A stretch of 64,000 nucleotides of DNA from Ulva prolifera (GCA_023078555.1 CM041201.1:2053713-2117712), one strand, 5' to 3'; positions 24,444-35,990 are shown, counted from the first letter of the stretch. Translations and numbers: made by a program. Notes: a model not told the origin generated them from the letters alone.

Positions 24444-26405
24444 TCAACAGGAGGCACCTCGGGTTGTCACTTTTTGGCAGCCAGGTGCAGCAGTCTGGCA
24501 GTCTGCCATGCAAAGGCCCGAGCCCTTGCAATTTATACTCGTCATCCACCTGCGCGCATTCCCCTGCGCTGCTGTCTCTGCGCGGCCGTCAGAACCTCCT
24601 CCATCGCATGCATGCCGCGCAATCAGCAGATGTCCAGCAGCGCCTGCGCCTTCTCCCCGCGCGGCACGTGCAACCCCTAGGGGCAACCCCCGCTCCAGCA
24701 GCCACGCCGCCAGGGCCACAAAGGTGGCGTGCACCGCGACCCACAGCAGCGGCACCGGCATTGAGTCGCACATATCTTTGGGGGCCAGCCCAGCTTGCTG
24801 CAGGCGCCACACGTGGCCGCGTGCCGCGGCGGACACCGCGGCGGCCTCCAGCGTGTGGGAGCGCAGGTGGTCGCGCAGCGGCATGCGTTCGATTTCAAGC
24901 TTGGCGTGGCAAGTGGCATCCTGCCGGCTCACGAGAGGCAAGACGACTGCGTGGTACAAGGTTGCCGGATCCATGCGGGCTTGCAGGCCTGGTCCAATCG
25001 CGCCGCCCTGCATGTTTGCAGGCAGGATGTCACTGTTTGTCTTCATGCGCATAGTATGCATGGCTGGGCGTCTGGAAAGGCACGGGGGCACGCCAACAAG
25101 AAAGGCCGCCTGATCCGCACACAATCCATCAGATCAGACAAAAGCTCAGCGCAAACTTCACTGCCTGCTGTGCTGTCTATAGATATAGGTATACCTCTCC
25201 AAGTATGGTGCTTTGTTGCAGCACAGACTTGCCAGGGGTGTTGTCCCGCCCAGTATCCCCTTTCTGTGCACAAGCCGCACTGTCCTGTTCATACACAGAC
25301 CACGGTACAGACACCGCCTGCAGCACTGCGGCACGCGCAGCAAAGTCCCTCACCAAGCAGACATCTGCAGCTCCTCCAAATGCTTAAGCGCACCTCAGAA
25401 TCCGGTGGCCCGCCTGTAGACACCTCGGCGCGGCCAACGTTGTGCTCATCCACGTAAGTGCTCGCGACCATGCATGACCCCTCCAGGCTCACTGCCTGCA
25501 GGCCCCACCCCTCCGGCACAAAGAGCACGTCCCCGGCCCCGAGCACGCTGTGCCGGAAGATGGCCCCCCGCAGCTTCGGCCACGCCTTGAAGTCGGGTCG
25601 CATGAGGTCGGCCACTGAGACGCCGTCATTGTCCGCAGCGCCGGGGGGGGCGGTGCGTGGAGGCCTCAACCTCGGAGGGCGGCAGCATGCGCACACGCTG
25701 CTGGCTGTACAGCTGCATCACCCGCAGTCTCCCCATGCTGCCTACACTACAGCAGACGCCCGCGCCGAATGGCAGGCTCCGGTGCATGGCAACATTTGGC
25801 CATCGCCAGAACGTTTCCGCAGGAAACAAATTTTTTTTTTTATTCAAACAGATCAATCCTGCGATCGATGAAATGACAGTCATAATGAAAATATGAGTAA
25901 AAACACATCAGAATGATGAGGGATTGCCTGGTTGAGCCGCGCGCCAGCGTTGCATACGGCGGTGGGAGCCGCACCGTCAAGGGTCAGTGGCGGGCCGGTG
26001 CCAGCCGGGCCAAAGGAGGCAGCAGGCACAGCCAGGTGCGCTAGCTGTGTTGCACGCTGGGAGTCCGGCCGCGAGTCGATTTGGAGGTAGTCATTTAGAA
26101 AGTGTTTTGGTCGCCGCGCAGCCCCGGGAGGGACCCCCCAGCCACTCCTCGGGCCTGCAAGAGCCGCCCCAAGACACCCTTCACACCAAAGCGCCATCAC
26201 ATCCGCCAGGCTGAGGTGGAAGTTCCGTCAGGCATGACGCAGGTGCTGCCCGGCTGGAGAGCAATTCCGGAAATGGCGAGCATGTCACGTGTGCTTGCGG
26301 ATGTCCGGCAGACTGCGCCCGTGAGTGCTCTATAGATAGATCAGTGTCAAATCGTGGACAGCATACCTTCATGTCTGTCGACGCTGGGAGTCTCATAACA
26401 ACCAT
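24444..26405 (-). CDS. JmjC/cupin_8-like protein with degenerate active site, frame broken
   Basis: Segments in order on the minus strand: about 26330-25890 (a JMJD7-like N-terminal region, boundaries uncertain), about 25830-25640, 25640-25394, and a last exon 25007-24444 joined in phase 0. LRVMQLYSQQRVRMLPPSE matches the cupin_8 core strand after the metal site. HSVLGAGDVLFVPEGWGLQAVSLEG matches its C-terminal strand. The iron-binding His-x-Asp is not seen before the first strand, and the distal His (normally GWWHxV) is replaced in GWGLQAV, so a hydroxylase/demethylase activity is unlikely. The frame changes in a run of eight G at 25643-25650: either a sequence error or a real mutation. The last exon has ankyrin-like helices (LEAAAVSAAARGHVWRLQQAG) and an altered C-terminus compared with its copy at 34.5 kb. 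Confidence 0.5.
24448..24905 (-). repeat. Duplicated terminal-exon segment, copy 1
   Basis: Matches 34407-34851 in the same orientation at high identity, including non-coding sequence beyond the stop codon. Relative to copy 2, this copy has a small insertion near 24678 that shifts the frame, and TGA where copy 2 has CGA in the original frame. The conserved C-terminal helix is therefore lost here. Confidence 0.9.
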
Positions 26406-26559
26406 TATGCGGAACTATGTTTGTGTTGACAGTTCCGGGATGTGATTAAGCATGAGGTGCCGTTGGTGGCCTACCCGTTCAAGGCAAACCCAACACATAG
26501 CGGATTATCTGTAGTGACAACGCAGTGTTCCTGGTTTGCTATTACAGGCATCCACTGGT

Positions 26560-27305
26560 GTGTTGAGGAGTGGAGTGCACTTCCGATGCCCGACACTGAA
26601 ACAGAGCGTCGCAAATTTGACTGCAAAGTATGTGTGCAGGTCATCATGGCTTCATCAGAGCTGAAGGTTATTTATCAATGAGTTTGGTGACCTGCCAGCA
26701 GGCACGGCAGAGGAGTTTCACGAAAAGACGTACACCAGCCCAGCTATGGTGAGAGCTGTGACGAAAGGAGGAGCTGAAGACCGCGCTGGGGCCTGGTCCA
26801 GGAGGCCTGCTTTACTAGCCCCAGGCAGCAGGTGCAGGTGTAGTGCAGGCACTGTCATCCTGAAGCACGCGTGCTTTCAGAAATGTTTTTGTTTGATTCG
26901 CATCTGCCTGTGCTGGTTTGCTGAATGCCGCACGAAGCCATTTGGGGTTGGGGCACCTGTGCTATAGTTCCTCGTGGCGCACGCCGGTGGTCAGGTCACA
27001 GCATTGGTGTATGCATGCAAAGGCTGTGCAGTAGAGGTGCCACAGCTGCCACCACTCGTCTGTGTTCGCAGAAGTGCACCTTGTGCACGCTGGCTCTCAC
27101 AGCATGGCCATACTATTGAGGTATGAGCCAGGTGTTGAATTGAAAGTGGTTGACTTGTGATTTTTGTGGACTGACTCGTTGTTGTGAAGATTTCGTGCAC
27201 CTCACAGCTCCATATGTGAATCAGAAGGTTGCCAAACTTGACGTCTTCTGCAGCATGCCAAGATCTCACGGCATACACATGTTTGAGCAAACGGCCGCGT
27301 GCAAG
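26560..27305 (+). repeat. Duplicated header-exon/intron block, copy A
   Basis: Matches 31795-32560 in inverted orientation. It covers the header exon and over 400 bp of the intron behind it. Near-identity of intron sequence shows a fairly recent duplication. Similarity ends at GCAAGG (27305 here, about 31795 in the other copy). Confidence 0.85.
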
Positions 27306-27720
27306 GATACCTGTCGCTGACATGTGGTAGCACAATTTGTGGCATAAGGTGTTGCGAGCAATGCTTTGTTTCGACGCCATCGGTTCGCGATGGGGCGGCA
27401 AGCTGCTGGTCGAGGGCATGATGGCATGGTCCGCAGCGCATCGGTTTCGTTCGCGCTGATGAAGTTCAAGCATCGCTTGTGATCTCTATAGGCAATTTTG
27501 CAGTCTCAACATCACGGCTGCAAAGATTATTCTGCGATCCGAATGAGCGTGGAAAGGTCATCAACTTGTTCGTGAAGGTTCCACGTCAAGAACGCGTTGA
27601 GCTGCTGAACGCAAGCACTGAAGATCTCGGATTGGCGCTCTGTTCCCGCCTCCATAAAAATTCTGCAGTTGGATCCTCTGGTTGTACTGATTGTAATGTT
27701 TTCGGCTGCAACGTGGACTT
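26646..27720 (+). pseudogene. Header-exon nuclease-family gene, locus A (pseudogene)
   Basis: The start MASSELK is the same as in the two intact loci at 32423 and 37829. The header is then broken by two single-base insertions (near 26668 and 26763) and by a small insertion with a stop near 26817. Where locus B has a GTGCGC donor, this copy reads GCGTGC. A downstream exon begins after TTTTGCAG at 27504 with the same phase-1 junction as the other loci. It encodes a different, otherwise open sequence (for example RQERVELLNASTEDLGLAL). I recognise no domain in it. The shared header and phase indicate common descent; the breaks indicate a dead copy. Confidence 0.6.
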
Positions 27721-28656
27721 GCTCTCTTTGCCCGTTCACACATGCTTGCCGATAATGGCTTGCCATATGTGATGTCGTTGCAGATGACCAACAAAGCCAC
27801 ACAAACATAGACATGGGCCTTGCTCAACATTGAACTGCATAGACATATGGTTTGTAGCCCCCATGGTATGCAGTACGTGCCGACTGCTCAGCAGTGCTTG
27901 TGCAGGACAAGAATCTGTCATCAATTCATACAGGAGTCAAAGCGATGCCTTGCGATCACTTTGGATGGAGACTGTCGCAGAAACAGATCCACACTGGCAT
28001 GATAACGGCGCCTTCCAAAACTGGTTCCAACGAGACTCTCAGGCTCGCATCCCAGCTTCGCATGCATCCTACAATCCGGTCCACCTGAGCACAAGACGAG
28101 CATGAAAGCTGTCAATTGCCCTAACCTCACAGCACTGGCAGAATCCATGCTCCAAGAAGGTGGCCTTCTGACATGATGCAGAGACACAGAGGTGGGCGTG
28201 ATATTCATCTTGGAGGTCCTCCTTCGTAGGTGGTTGCTGCTCTTGGACGATAAGCAGCAACTCTTGATCAGGGCAAACTTGCAGGAGACCATTGCAAGTG
28301 GAACCAGTCACCAGCTGGCTGGACTGCGTGATCGCCCTGACACAATATGCCAGGACAAAGTTTCGTTGGCCATGCGTGGCGCCGGTGAGGAAAAGTCTAA
28401 TGATGGCCAACTATTCGAAGCCCGGGATAAGATTCAGCGGTACAGCAGACAGATGCCGAGAGCTCGCCATGTTAGTGCGGGCTTCCGCATGGCCTACGCT
28501 ACAGCTGGTGAGCAGCTGCTGTTCTAGATGGTACCTGCGATAGTACGCATCCGAGCAGGCATTTTCTTCACTGTGATGAACAACGATGTCAGCTTCCTTC
28601 CTTGATAAACGCAGTCTATCGTCATTGATGTCATGTACGTTTGACCACCCCACGAC

Positions 28657-29101
28657 ATGGCAAAGCTGTTCCGTGTGCACAACGGTATTCATTGGAGTCA
28701 TTATGCCGCCTCTCGCTATCTCCAGAATGGAGAAGTTGTTATGGTTGCCTTGTTTGATGTAATTTTCCCCACGAACAGCATCCGGGCCGAACACCTTATT
28801 GAGGGTGTCAGCTTGCACGGCATAATGCAGGGACATGCTATTGTCAACCTTTCACCAGCGTTCAACTTGAAGAAGTTTGACCCCCCCCAAGGAGGCTATG
28901 CTTCTTGTCACCAAGTTTTGTATGGCTCTTGGCTTCCTGCAGAAGACAGCAGAAATGGGCGTTGAGAAGCTGCGCCTTGCAGTGAAGCGACAAGTGACAT
29001 GCGCCCATGGTACCGAGCTGGAAATCGAAGACCAAACAATGAAGAAGACCATACTGATGAAGTACCCTCTTTTTCTTTTTCATGCATGTGTGACTGCATG
29101 A
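28657..29101 (+). pseudogene. Possible coding remnant with homopolymer frame break
   Basis: Two consecutive frames, 28657-28890 and 28877-29101, look protein-like (VVMVALFDVIFP; then a helical stretch with EAMLLVTKFCMALGF). They are out of register across a run of eight C near 28880. It may be the tail of pseudogene A or an unrelated remnant. No family recognised. The rest of 27720-29900 has open frames on both strands and no resolved gene. Confidence 0.25.
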
Positions 29102-30005
29102 TTCATACAACTGCAGTCGGTCACAACTTCGTAACTGGGCCGCGATGGCAAGGGCTTGCCTATCTCGAACAGTGAGATCCCTTCAAGAACTAGCTGCGGT
29201 TGTTTTTCATGTGTCACGATCGATGCTCCTGGATCACAAGGCATGGCAAATGTGTTGCCGGCATCTGCGCATTGAGCAAGAATTGCCATACGTTCGGTTG
29301 TATGTCCGGTTTGGTTGAACTACTACTCAATCTACAAACAGCGCCGCCACCACAACAATCACATTCAGCATGTTCGAAGTAGCTGCCCCTGCACCGGCGG
29401 CTTTTGCACCGGCATGTCCACAGGTAGTTTGTTCGGGAGCACAGACCCGTACCCGCAGTTAGCGTCTCCGGCGTTGCTGCCCCCGCTCCCACCCTGCATG
29501 TCTCGTCCTCCGCCATATTCTAGGCATTTCCCGGTGCCCTTGGCTCCAGCCGCTCCCTTTGGCAAGCCCGAAACATGTTATCCCGGTCCTTCATGGTCAT
29601 GTAATTTGCATCCACCAGTGCACTTACCACCTCAGTACAAATGCCATTCGCTGCAACAACAACTTGCGCTGTAAGAGTCGAGAATACAAGGTGCCCAGGG
29701 TGGCTCGCACAGCTCACACTGTTCTGAGCACATTGGATTCGCAGGGCCACTATTTGCCTTGTAAATTCGATGATTAAACTGTTCAAGCGTTGTCTAGTGC
29801 CAACAAACCTGATCATCCTCGACGAAATCAGCATGAGAAACATCAAGCAATGTCCTGGACATGGTCCCAGATGCATCGCCGCTTGTAGTGTAGAATCAGC
29901 ATTCATGGCTATTGTGCAGGTCTGATCAGATCTCTAACAACAACAGAAACGATCTGTTGCAACTTGGTTGAGAGTTCTGTGCAATTCATGCGACTGAGAA
30001 CTGCC

Positions 30006-32423
30006 TCAGTGACCCAACCCAGATATTGCGTCTCTTGACCATATGCCTTGGTCTGATAGGCCCGCAACCTCATCAATCTCGAGGAGAACTTGCCTATTGA
30101 TATCACACACTAACTGTTGTTCCTGTTCCACACTGCCCATCATACCGCGGAGCGACAACAGGTTTGCAAGGGGGCCATCAAACGAAATGTTGGATTGTAG
30201 CACGCCTTCCGCAACACATTGTGGGTAATTCTCTGGTATACTTGGCAAAACTGAGCTAAATCGCCGACGATTGAACAGGGCGGAAAATTGGCCCGCTTCT
30301 GCACCTCTGACAACCTTTCGCAGCTCTGCAGGTATGCTGTCCTGACCATGCTCCTCAAGATCGTAGAAGTGGGCTTGATGGAGGACATCTTGAAGAAGTG
30401 TGAATGCATCTGCTCGCGGCAACTTTGAATAGCAGCATGGCTGCAAGCCATCCATCCAATAAATGTGCCAGGCGTCTCGGAGATCTGTTAGCACCACGAC
30501 AGGCCGTTGGAAAGTTGAATGAATGTTCGCCATCAAGACTTCTGCTTGAGCTTGCCAGCACGCCGCTGCACATAGACAATACCGGTACATGCTGCTCCTA
30601 TGTGGTGGCCAGACTGGGCTTGGCACCCAAGTGGCAAATGAAAATGTGCACAACCAACCTCATCATATCACAAAGGCTTCAAGGAAACACGCAGTCTAGA
30701 GACGCACCCTTCAGTCTGGCGTCCGAAAGATCTTTCTTTAATTCAAAGCATATGCACATACCGTTCTCAACGACGGGGGACTCGTAGTACCTGTCGAGGG
30801 CCACGACCACATCGCTTGTTCCTGTCACCTTGATGGGCTTATATATCGACAAGAGCTTCGGATGCAAGTGTGTAGAGAACACTTTGAAATGATTCGTCAA
30901 CACCTCACCTAGATGATCTTGGATGTGACCAGTATATGCCTCCCTGTGCAACGCCTCGGTCTCCCGATCAACCCAATCAAACATCTCAATTTTAGGAGCC
31001 ATCATCGGTCGCTGTTGCGCAGGAGGCTTCGGGACAATTTGTAATCCATTTGAAATACCCACAGCCTTGAACAGACGATCGACATTTGAAGAATTCGCCC
31101 GGGAGATGGTAAACGAGATTTCCTCTTGACGACGCTTCTCTGCGTCAGCGAGCAGCTTATCCAGCCCTTCCTTTATGTACTGTCGGTCATCTTGACCTTC
31201 AGAATGTTGAGGTACACCTGCGTGAAACAAAGACACGGCACTTGCAACATTAATCTGCCACAACGGCTTATTCAATAAACCTATCAACGCGAATTCGAGC
31301 AAGGTGGCGGCCTTGTCCCTAATTTGTCGTGCACATCAATGCCACACGCCTCTAGTTCTAGCAGTACAATTGAGAAACATTGGGTGCTCCCAGATGAACC
31401 GCTCCATTCTATACCCCTACTCTTTGATGTACTGACTCTTTGATGTACTGAATAAAAAGACCCTTTAAAAGTCTGTTAAGCCACGATCTAAAGTCCGTTG
31501 CAGTGCGCGATTTCTCTTATTTTGAATGGGTACCAATCTAATGGTCGTAGCGACCGCACACTACCAAGGCCTCAGAGTAAGCAAACTTCAGTCACTCAGC
31601 ATAGCACTCGGAGACCGATTGGCGAAGCGTTCGGAAAGGTTATTGCGCCAGGCCCACCAGCTCCCGAGCATGGCCGCTGACCAGGATGATGATATTAGAA
31701 TATTGATCGAAAGGGATTTTGTTTGGCGTTGGTGGCATAAGGGTGGGTATGTGCATGCATGCACAGTAGGCAAAACAATATGAGAATATTACACATCCTT
31801 GCACGTGGCCGTTTGCTAAAACATGTGTATGCCGTGAGATCTTGAAGCGATCATCTGATTCACATATGGAGCTGTGAGGCGCAAGAGATCTTCACAACAA
31901 CGAGTCAGTCCACAAGAATGACAAATCAACCACTTTACATTCAACACCTGGCTCATACCTCAATAGTTTGGCCATGCTGTGAGAGCCAGTGTGCACAAGG
32001 TGCACTTCTGCGAACACAGACAAGTGGTGGCAGGATAAGCCAGCTGTGACACCTCTACTGCACAGCCTTAGCATGCATACACCAATGCTGTGACCTGACC
32101 ACCGGCGTTCGCCACGAGGAACTATAGCACAGGTGCCCCAACCCCAAATGGCTTCGTGCGGCATTCGTGCGGCATTCAGCAAACCAGCACAGGCAGGTGC
32201 GAATTAAACAAAAAAACAATTCTGAAAGCGCACGTGCTTCAGGATGACAGTGCTTATGAAGCAGGCCTCCCGGACCAGGCCCCAGCGCAGTCTTCAGCTC
32301 CTCCCTCGTCGCAGCTCTCACCATAGCTGGGCTGGTGTACGTCTTTTCGTGCAACTCCTCCGCCGTGCCTGCTGGCAGGTCACCAAACTCATTGATAAAC
32401 GCCTTCAGCTCTGATGAAGCCAT
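30006..32423 (-). CDS. SAM-like header + PD-(D/E)XK nuclease, CRN-like, locus B
   Basis: Exons: 32423-32234, 31217-30708, 30565-30006; phases agree (intron 1 phase 1, 1016 bp) and give 419 residues. Residues 1-63 form a short helical SAM-like header (core TREELKTALGPGPGGLL). The second exon carries a PD-(D/E)XK core: Glu168 on a helix, Asp199 in GTSDVVVAL, and Glu222-x-Lys224 in ICFELKK, followed by the Gln/Glu helix QAQAEVLMAN. The strand after it, RPVVVLTDLRDAWHIYWMDG, resembles the Crinkler-type nuclease module known from oomycete, fungal and some free-living eukaryote genomes. The header plus 2.1 kb upstream is duplicated at locus C. Activity and role (effector, selfish element or immune factor) are not shown by sequence. 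An alternative 3' end running to 29909 exists. Confidence 0.6.
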
Positions 32424-32560
32424 GATGGACTGCACACAAAATTTGCAGCAATTTAGATATGGCGATGCCGTCGGGCATCGGAAGTACAACCTACTCCTCA
32501 ACGCACTTGTACATGCACCAGCAGAGCACCAGATCACTGCATCGTCAGTATAGACACGTC
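31795..32560 (-). repeat. Duplicated header-exon/intron block, copy B
   Basis: Inverted partner of 26560-27305, covering the header exon and part of intron 1 of the locus-B nuclease gene. Confidence 0.85.
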
Positions 32561-32807
32561 CACTTTATGTTGGAGATGTCTTGCTGTAAGGCCGTGTTCA
32601 GTGGAGCGTGACCGCCCAACAGAAAAAATACTTAATTAAAAAAGCACGACCGAGGCATGAAATTTTCTTAAACACATGTTGTAGGCATTGATGCATTGGT
32701 CGTTAGTATTGTTTCGATGTTACCTGGAGGTTTTTTTGTCGATCCGTGCACGGCCGTGATGTGACCTGTCAATGTGAACGACTGGGCATGTGCCTCACCG
32801 GTGCTGG

Positions 32808-32878
32808 CTGGGCACCCGGGAGACCCCAAGTAACGAGAAACATGACTAGTCATGTCTTCCGGTCTCCCGGGTACCCAG
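32808..32878. repeat. Hairpin with nested palindrome
   Basis: Arms 32808-32825 and 32861-32878 (CTGGGcACCCGGGAGACC and its reverse complement with one mismatch) flank a perfect palindrome CATGACTAGTCATG at 32841-32854. The copy at 38.2 kb has lost the right arm. Confidence 0.85.
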
Positions 32879-33853
32879 CAGACACTAAAACATATGCATG
32901 ATGGGCCGGCAGGCGCGAGCAGTCGCTCTGGGCAGGTCTGGTTCGTCCACCACTGACCATACAGCTGCTGCCTCCAGAACTGTTCAAACATCGAATATGC
33001 CTTTGTGATTGCTATTGATGCTTGGTATGGTGCTGGCAGCGATATTGATGCAACCATGCAAGTGACTGTGCACGTAGGCGTCAGGACTGTCGCTCCATAA
33101 AGTCGCTGCCGCGCGTGACTTTGTTCCCGGTCATGCATGATTAAAGCATATCATGCACTGCTCTCCTGCCACGTGGCGCGAAGTGTGTGTTTTATGTTCA
33201 GAGCTCGACCTTCCCGTGCGCCCGTGCGCCCGTTTTGCCTCCTTCTGTTATCCGGACGAGCAAGCTTTCGACAGGTATAATGCACCAAAGTTGGTATGTC
33301 ACATCCTGAGTGCGATGCTTTAGCCCATGGATGCCGTTGTTTACATGAGTGGGTCATGCGACGCCAGCCCAGTGCAAAACACTGCGAACGCAGCTGCATC
33401 TGAATTGCCTTCGTTGGAGCAGTTGCAACAGGTTCGTTGTAGTGTTATAGTCATGTTTGATACCACTTGCTGCACTTGTGGTGGGACCACCAAGGCTGTG
33501 AATGCTTCAGGGATGTCACTGCGAGCTGCAGTCCTTCTCCTGGTTGTAGAATGCACCTCATTTTCGAGGAGACTTCGTTGACTTGTTGCAACTGGAGTGA
33601 TTGACATATATTATGAAGAACTCTGCAAAATTCACTTGCCCACAGCAGCTGAGACACATTTTAACACCCGCCACAGAAACGCAAGAGCAACTTGTTGAGT
33701 AGCTCTCGAATGGAGTAAATGTCGGAGCTGCTACCCTTTCATTTGACCAGTAAGCATTGGTGCCAGGTGATGCAACCTGAGCGAGCCCAGAATCATGTAC
33801 CGCCTGTGAACGTGTTCTTGTTTCCATGTCGTGAAGCCCAAGCATGTCTACAC

Positions 33854-34150
33854 ATGACAGGCACCACCGGTACCAAGTCTCAGCATCAGGTGCTACATGC
33901 GGAGTGCATGGTGATTGGCTATGTCTCGGCTGGCACGCAGAACGGCACATCTGCGGCATTCACACAGCACACCCGAGCTGACCCCTATGGCACCTCAGAC
34001 CAGGCAGCTCTAATTATCAAGTATGCTGATGCACATATGACAGGCACCATGAGTACCAAGCCTCAGCATCAGGTGCTGCACACTGAGTGCATGGTGTTAG
34101 GCTGTGTCTCGGCTGGCACACCGAATCACAGCTCTGTGGCATTCGCACAG
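33854..34150 (+). repeat. Tandem duplication, two diverged units
   Basis: 33854-33945 and 34037-34128 share ATGACAGGCACCA, CAGCATCAGGTGCT and GTCTCGGCTGGCAC in the same order. The same pair is present in the duplicate at 39.26-39.55 kb, so it predates the larger duplication. Confidence 0.8.
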
Positions 34151-34406
34151 CCACAGAGCACAACTCCATGACATTGCAGAGATCATTCTTCCTGTGCCTT
34201 TGTCTATATGGTAGAATCCTACTTAGACATAACAGGCCCGTCGCACATGCACCGCTGCTGACTGCAGTCATGTTGCTGAGGCATGTCCTCACTCCGCAAT
34301 GATGATTTAGTTGTGATCAGATTCCAAATCTTGTATGGGTGGATGCTGTGTGAGCCTTCGTGTATGTGCAGTGAAGCAGAAAGCTAGATATTTCAGTGAT
34401 ACCACT

Positions 34407-34851
34407 GCAGGAGGCACCTCAGGTTGTCACTTTTGGCAGCCAGGTGCAGCAGTCTGCCAGTCTGCCATGCAAAGGCCCGAGCCCTTGCAGTTTAGACTCG
34501 TCATCCACCTGCGCGCATTCCCCTGCGCTACTGCCTCTGCGCGGCCGCCAGCACGTCCTCCATTGAATGCATGCCGCGTAATCGACAGCTGTCCAGCAGC
34601 GCCTGCGCCTCCGCCCCCCGCGGCACGGGCACCCCCAGCTCCAGCAGCCACGCCGCCAGGGCCACGTAATTGGCGTGCACCGCGACCCACAGCAGCGGCA
34701 CCGGCATTGAGTCGCACATATCTTCGGGGGCCAGCCCAGCTTGCTGCAGGCGCCACACGTGGCCGCGCGCCGCGGCGGACACCGCGGCGGCCTCCAGCGC
34801 ATCGGAGCGCAGGTGGTCGCGCAGCGGCATGCGTTCGATTTCAAGCTTGGC
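34407..34851 (-). repeat. Duplicated terminal-exon segment, copy 2
   Basis: Partner of 24448-24905. The coding frame is intact here and ends at TAG 34530-34528. Confidence 0.9.
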
Positions 34852-35990
34852 ACACACGGGCCCCTGTAACCAAAACAACGTTCACACTCACCCTACTCCA
34901 CACTCACCCCGCCTCGCAGCCCCAGAAGCACGCGCAGCACAGGTTGCAGAGCCGATCGTAAAGCAGCACCCACAACAGTCCCGGACAGGCCGCTCACCTC
35001 CTCCAGCGCTACCAAGCCATCCGTGTGCAAGTTCCTACCCGATGAATGTGTGCCATGCGAGACCTGACGCGGACACACATGTCACATTTGAAATGTGCAG
35101 TTCGAATGATGTTACAATGTTCGCGATGCAACAGGGGTCTAAATCTTGACTTACGCAAGATACCGAGTGGAAAGACACAATTGAACCAAGATGCCAGTTC
35201 GTGACGCAAGCCTCGCCAGCCTGTTTGCCCTGATTCAAGGCAAGCTGTGCATAACTGCCGTGGCCAAAGAGCGCAGCTCCACAAGATGCGAGACAAAGGG
35301 GTATGGTGACAACAGCAGTTGACGGCATCAATTCGTCGCGTTTGCTAGTTATCGAGGCATGCTCAGGTGCCCGGCACATCTCTTCATGAACATCGTCACA
35401 AAGTCGGCGCACTGTGGTGTTAAAAGCCTGCACTACCCATTCACAGTCCCACACTGCCTCAAACCCTCACTACATTGACAGCAATGCAAACGTCACAACT
35501 GTGTCGTTACCCTGCAACAGCTGTGTTGCACGATCTGGCTTCCATTACGCAGTACAGCAGTACATCATGGCTGCATGCATTGTGGCCGTTGTGGTGTGCA
35601 GACCACAGAGTACACAGGCTCGGGGCAGTGTGTGACCGAACAATGGAACAAACAGGCATTGCAATCGAAGCATGTACCTCTTATTTCACATGAATTATAC
35701 ACACATTCAATCAAAAGGGCCTGCAACCATTGCCATTCAAAAGAACCGCAACGACCACCCGTGGCACAATAGTTATCTGGCAGCTCACCTCGATCACAAT
35801 ACCCACAACTCGTCCACTGGCTTTTCATAGCCAGGCGCAAGGTCTGCACGCGTTGCAGTATACATGTCAGGCTCTGTGGCTGGTGGTACCGTGTCACTGG
35901 CGATTCCCTTGAGAACTAATGCCATTCGCTGCAGCTGCCGCTTAGTTACCTCGTCATCTCGACTCTTGGAGCTGTGTGTCTGCTATTCCA
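34528..35990 (-). CDS. Unknown gene carrying the intact ankyrin-like terminal module
   Basis: Resolved 3' exons: about 35450-35154 (ends TCTTGC before GTAAGTC), 35069-34917 (from GTCTCGCATGG to a GTGAGTG donor) and 34867-34528. All are phase 0, and the last encodes the terminal module shared with the JmjC-like gene (KLEIERMPLRDHLRS to EDVLAAAQRQ). Upstream, an open segment near 35970-35800 (KRQLQRMALVLKGIASDTV) looks coding, and a Cys-rich segment at about 35790-35570 may lie between. The start is unresolved. No recognised domain apart from the ankyrin-like helices. The gene sits between two header-exon nuclease loci, so it may be a chimera made when the terminal exon was copied here. Confidence 0.4.

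Larger units (their letters stand above)
32235..34408. repeat. 2.17-kb duplication, copy 1
   Basis: Direct repeat of 37641-39813, almost co-linear with few substitutions. It contains the header exon (minus strand) and about 2 kb upstream of it. I see no convincing gene in that upstream part; its open frames (for example 33719-34171 +) arise partly from an internal tandem duplication. One edge falls at the 3' end of the header exon, next to the splice donor. The other abuts the duplicated JmjC-gene segment at 34407. No terminal inverted repeats are evident. Confidence 0.95.

Noticed and set aside
30006..32423. Retrotransposon interpretation of the nuclease loci
   Set aside because: No reverse transcriptase, integrase or long terminal repeats are seen; the genes have introns and conserved phase-1 junctions.
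33327..34171. Genes in the duplicated 2-kb block (frames on + and -)
   Set aside because: The frames differ in length between copies, no domain or splice structure is evident, and part is an internal tandem repeat.
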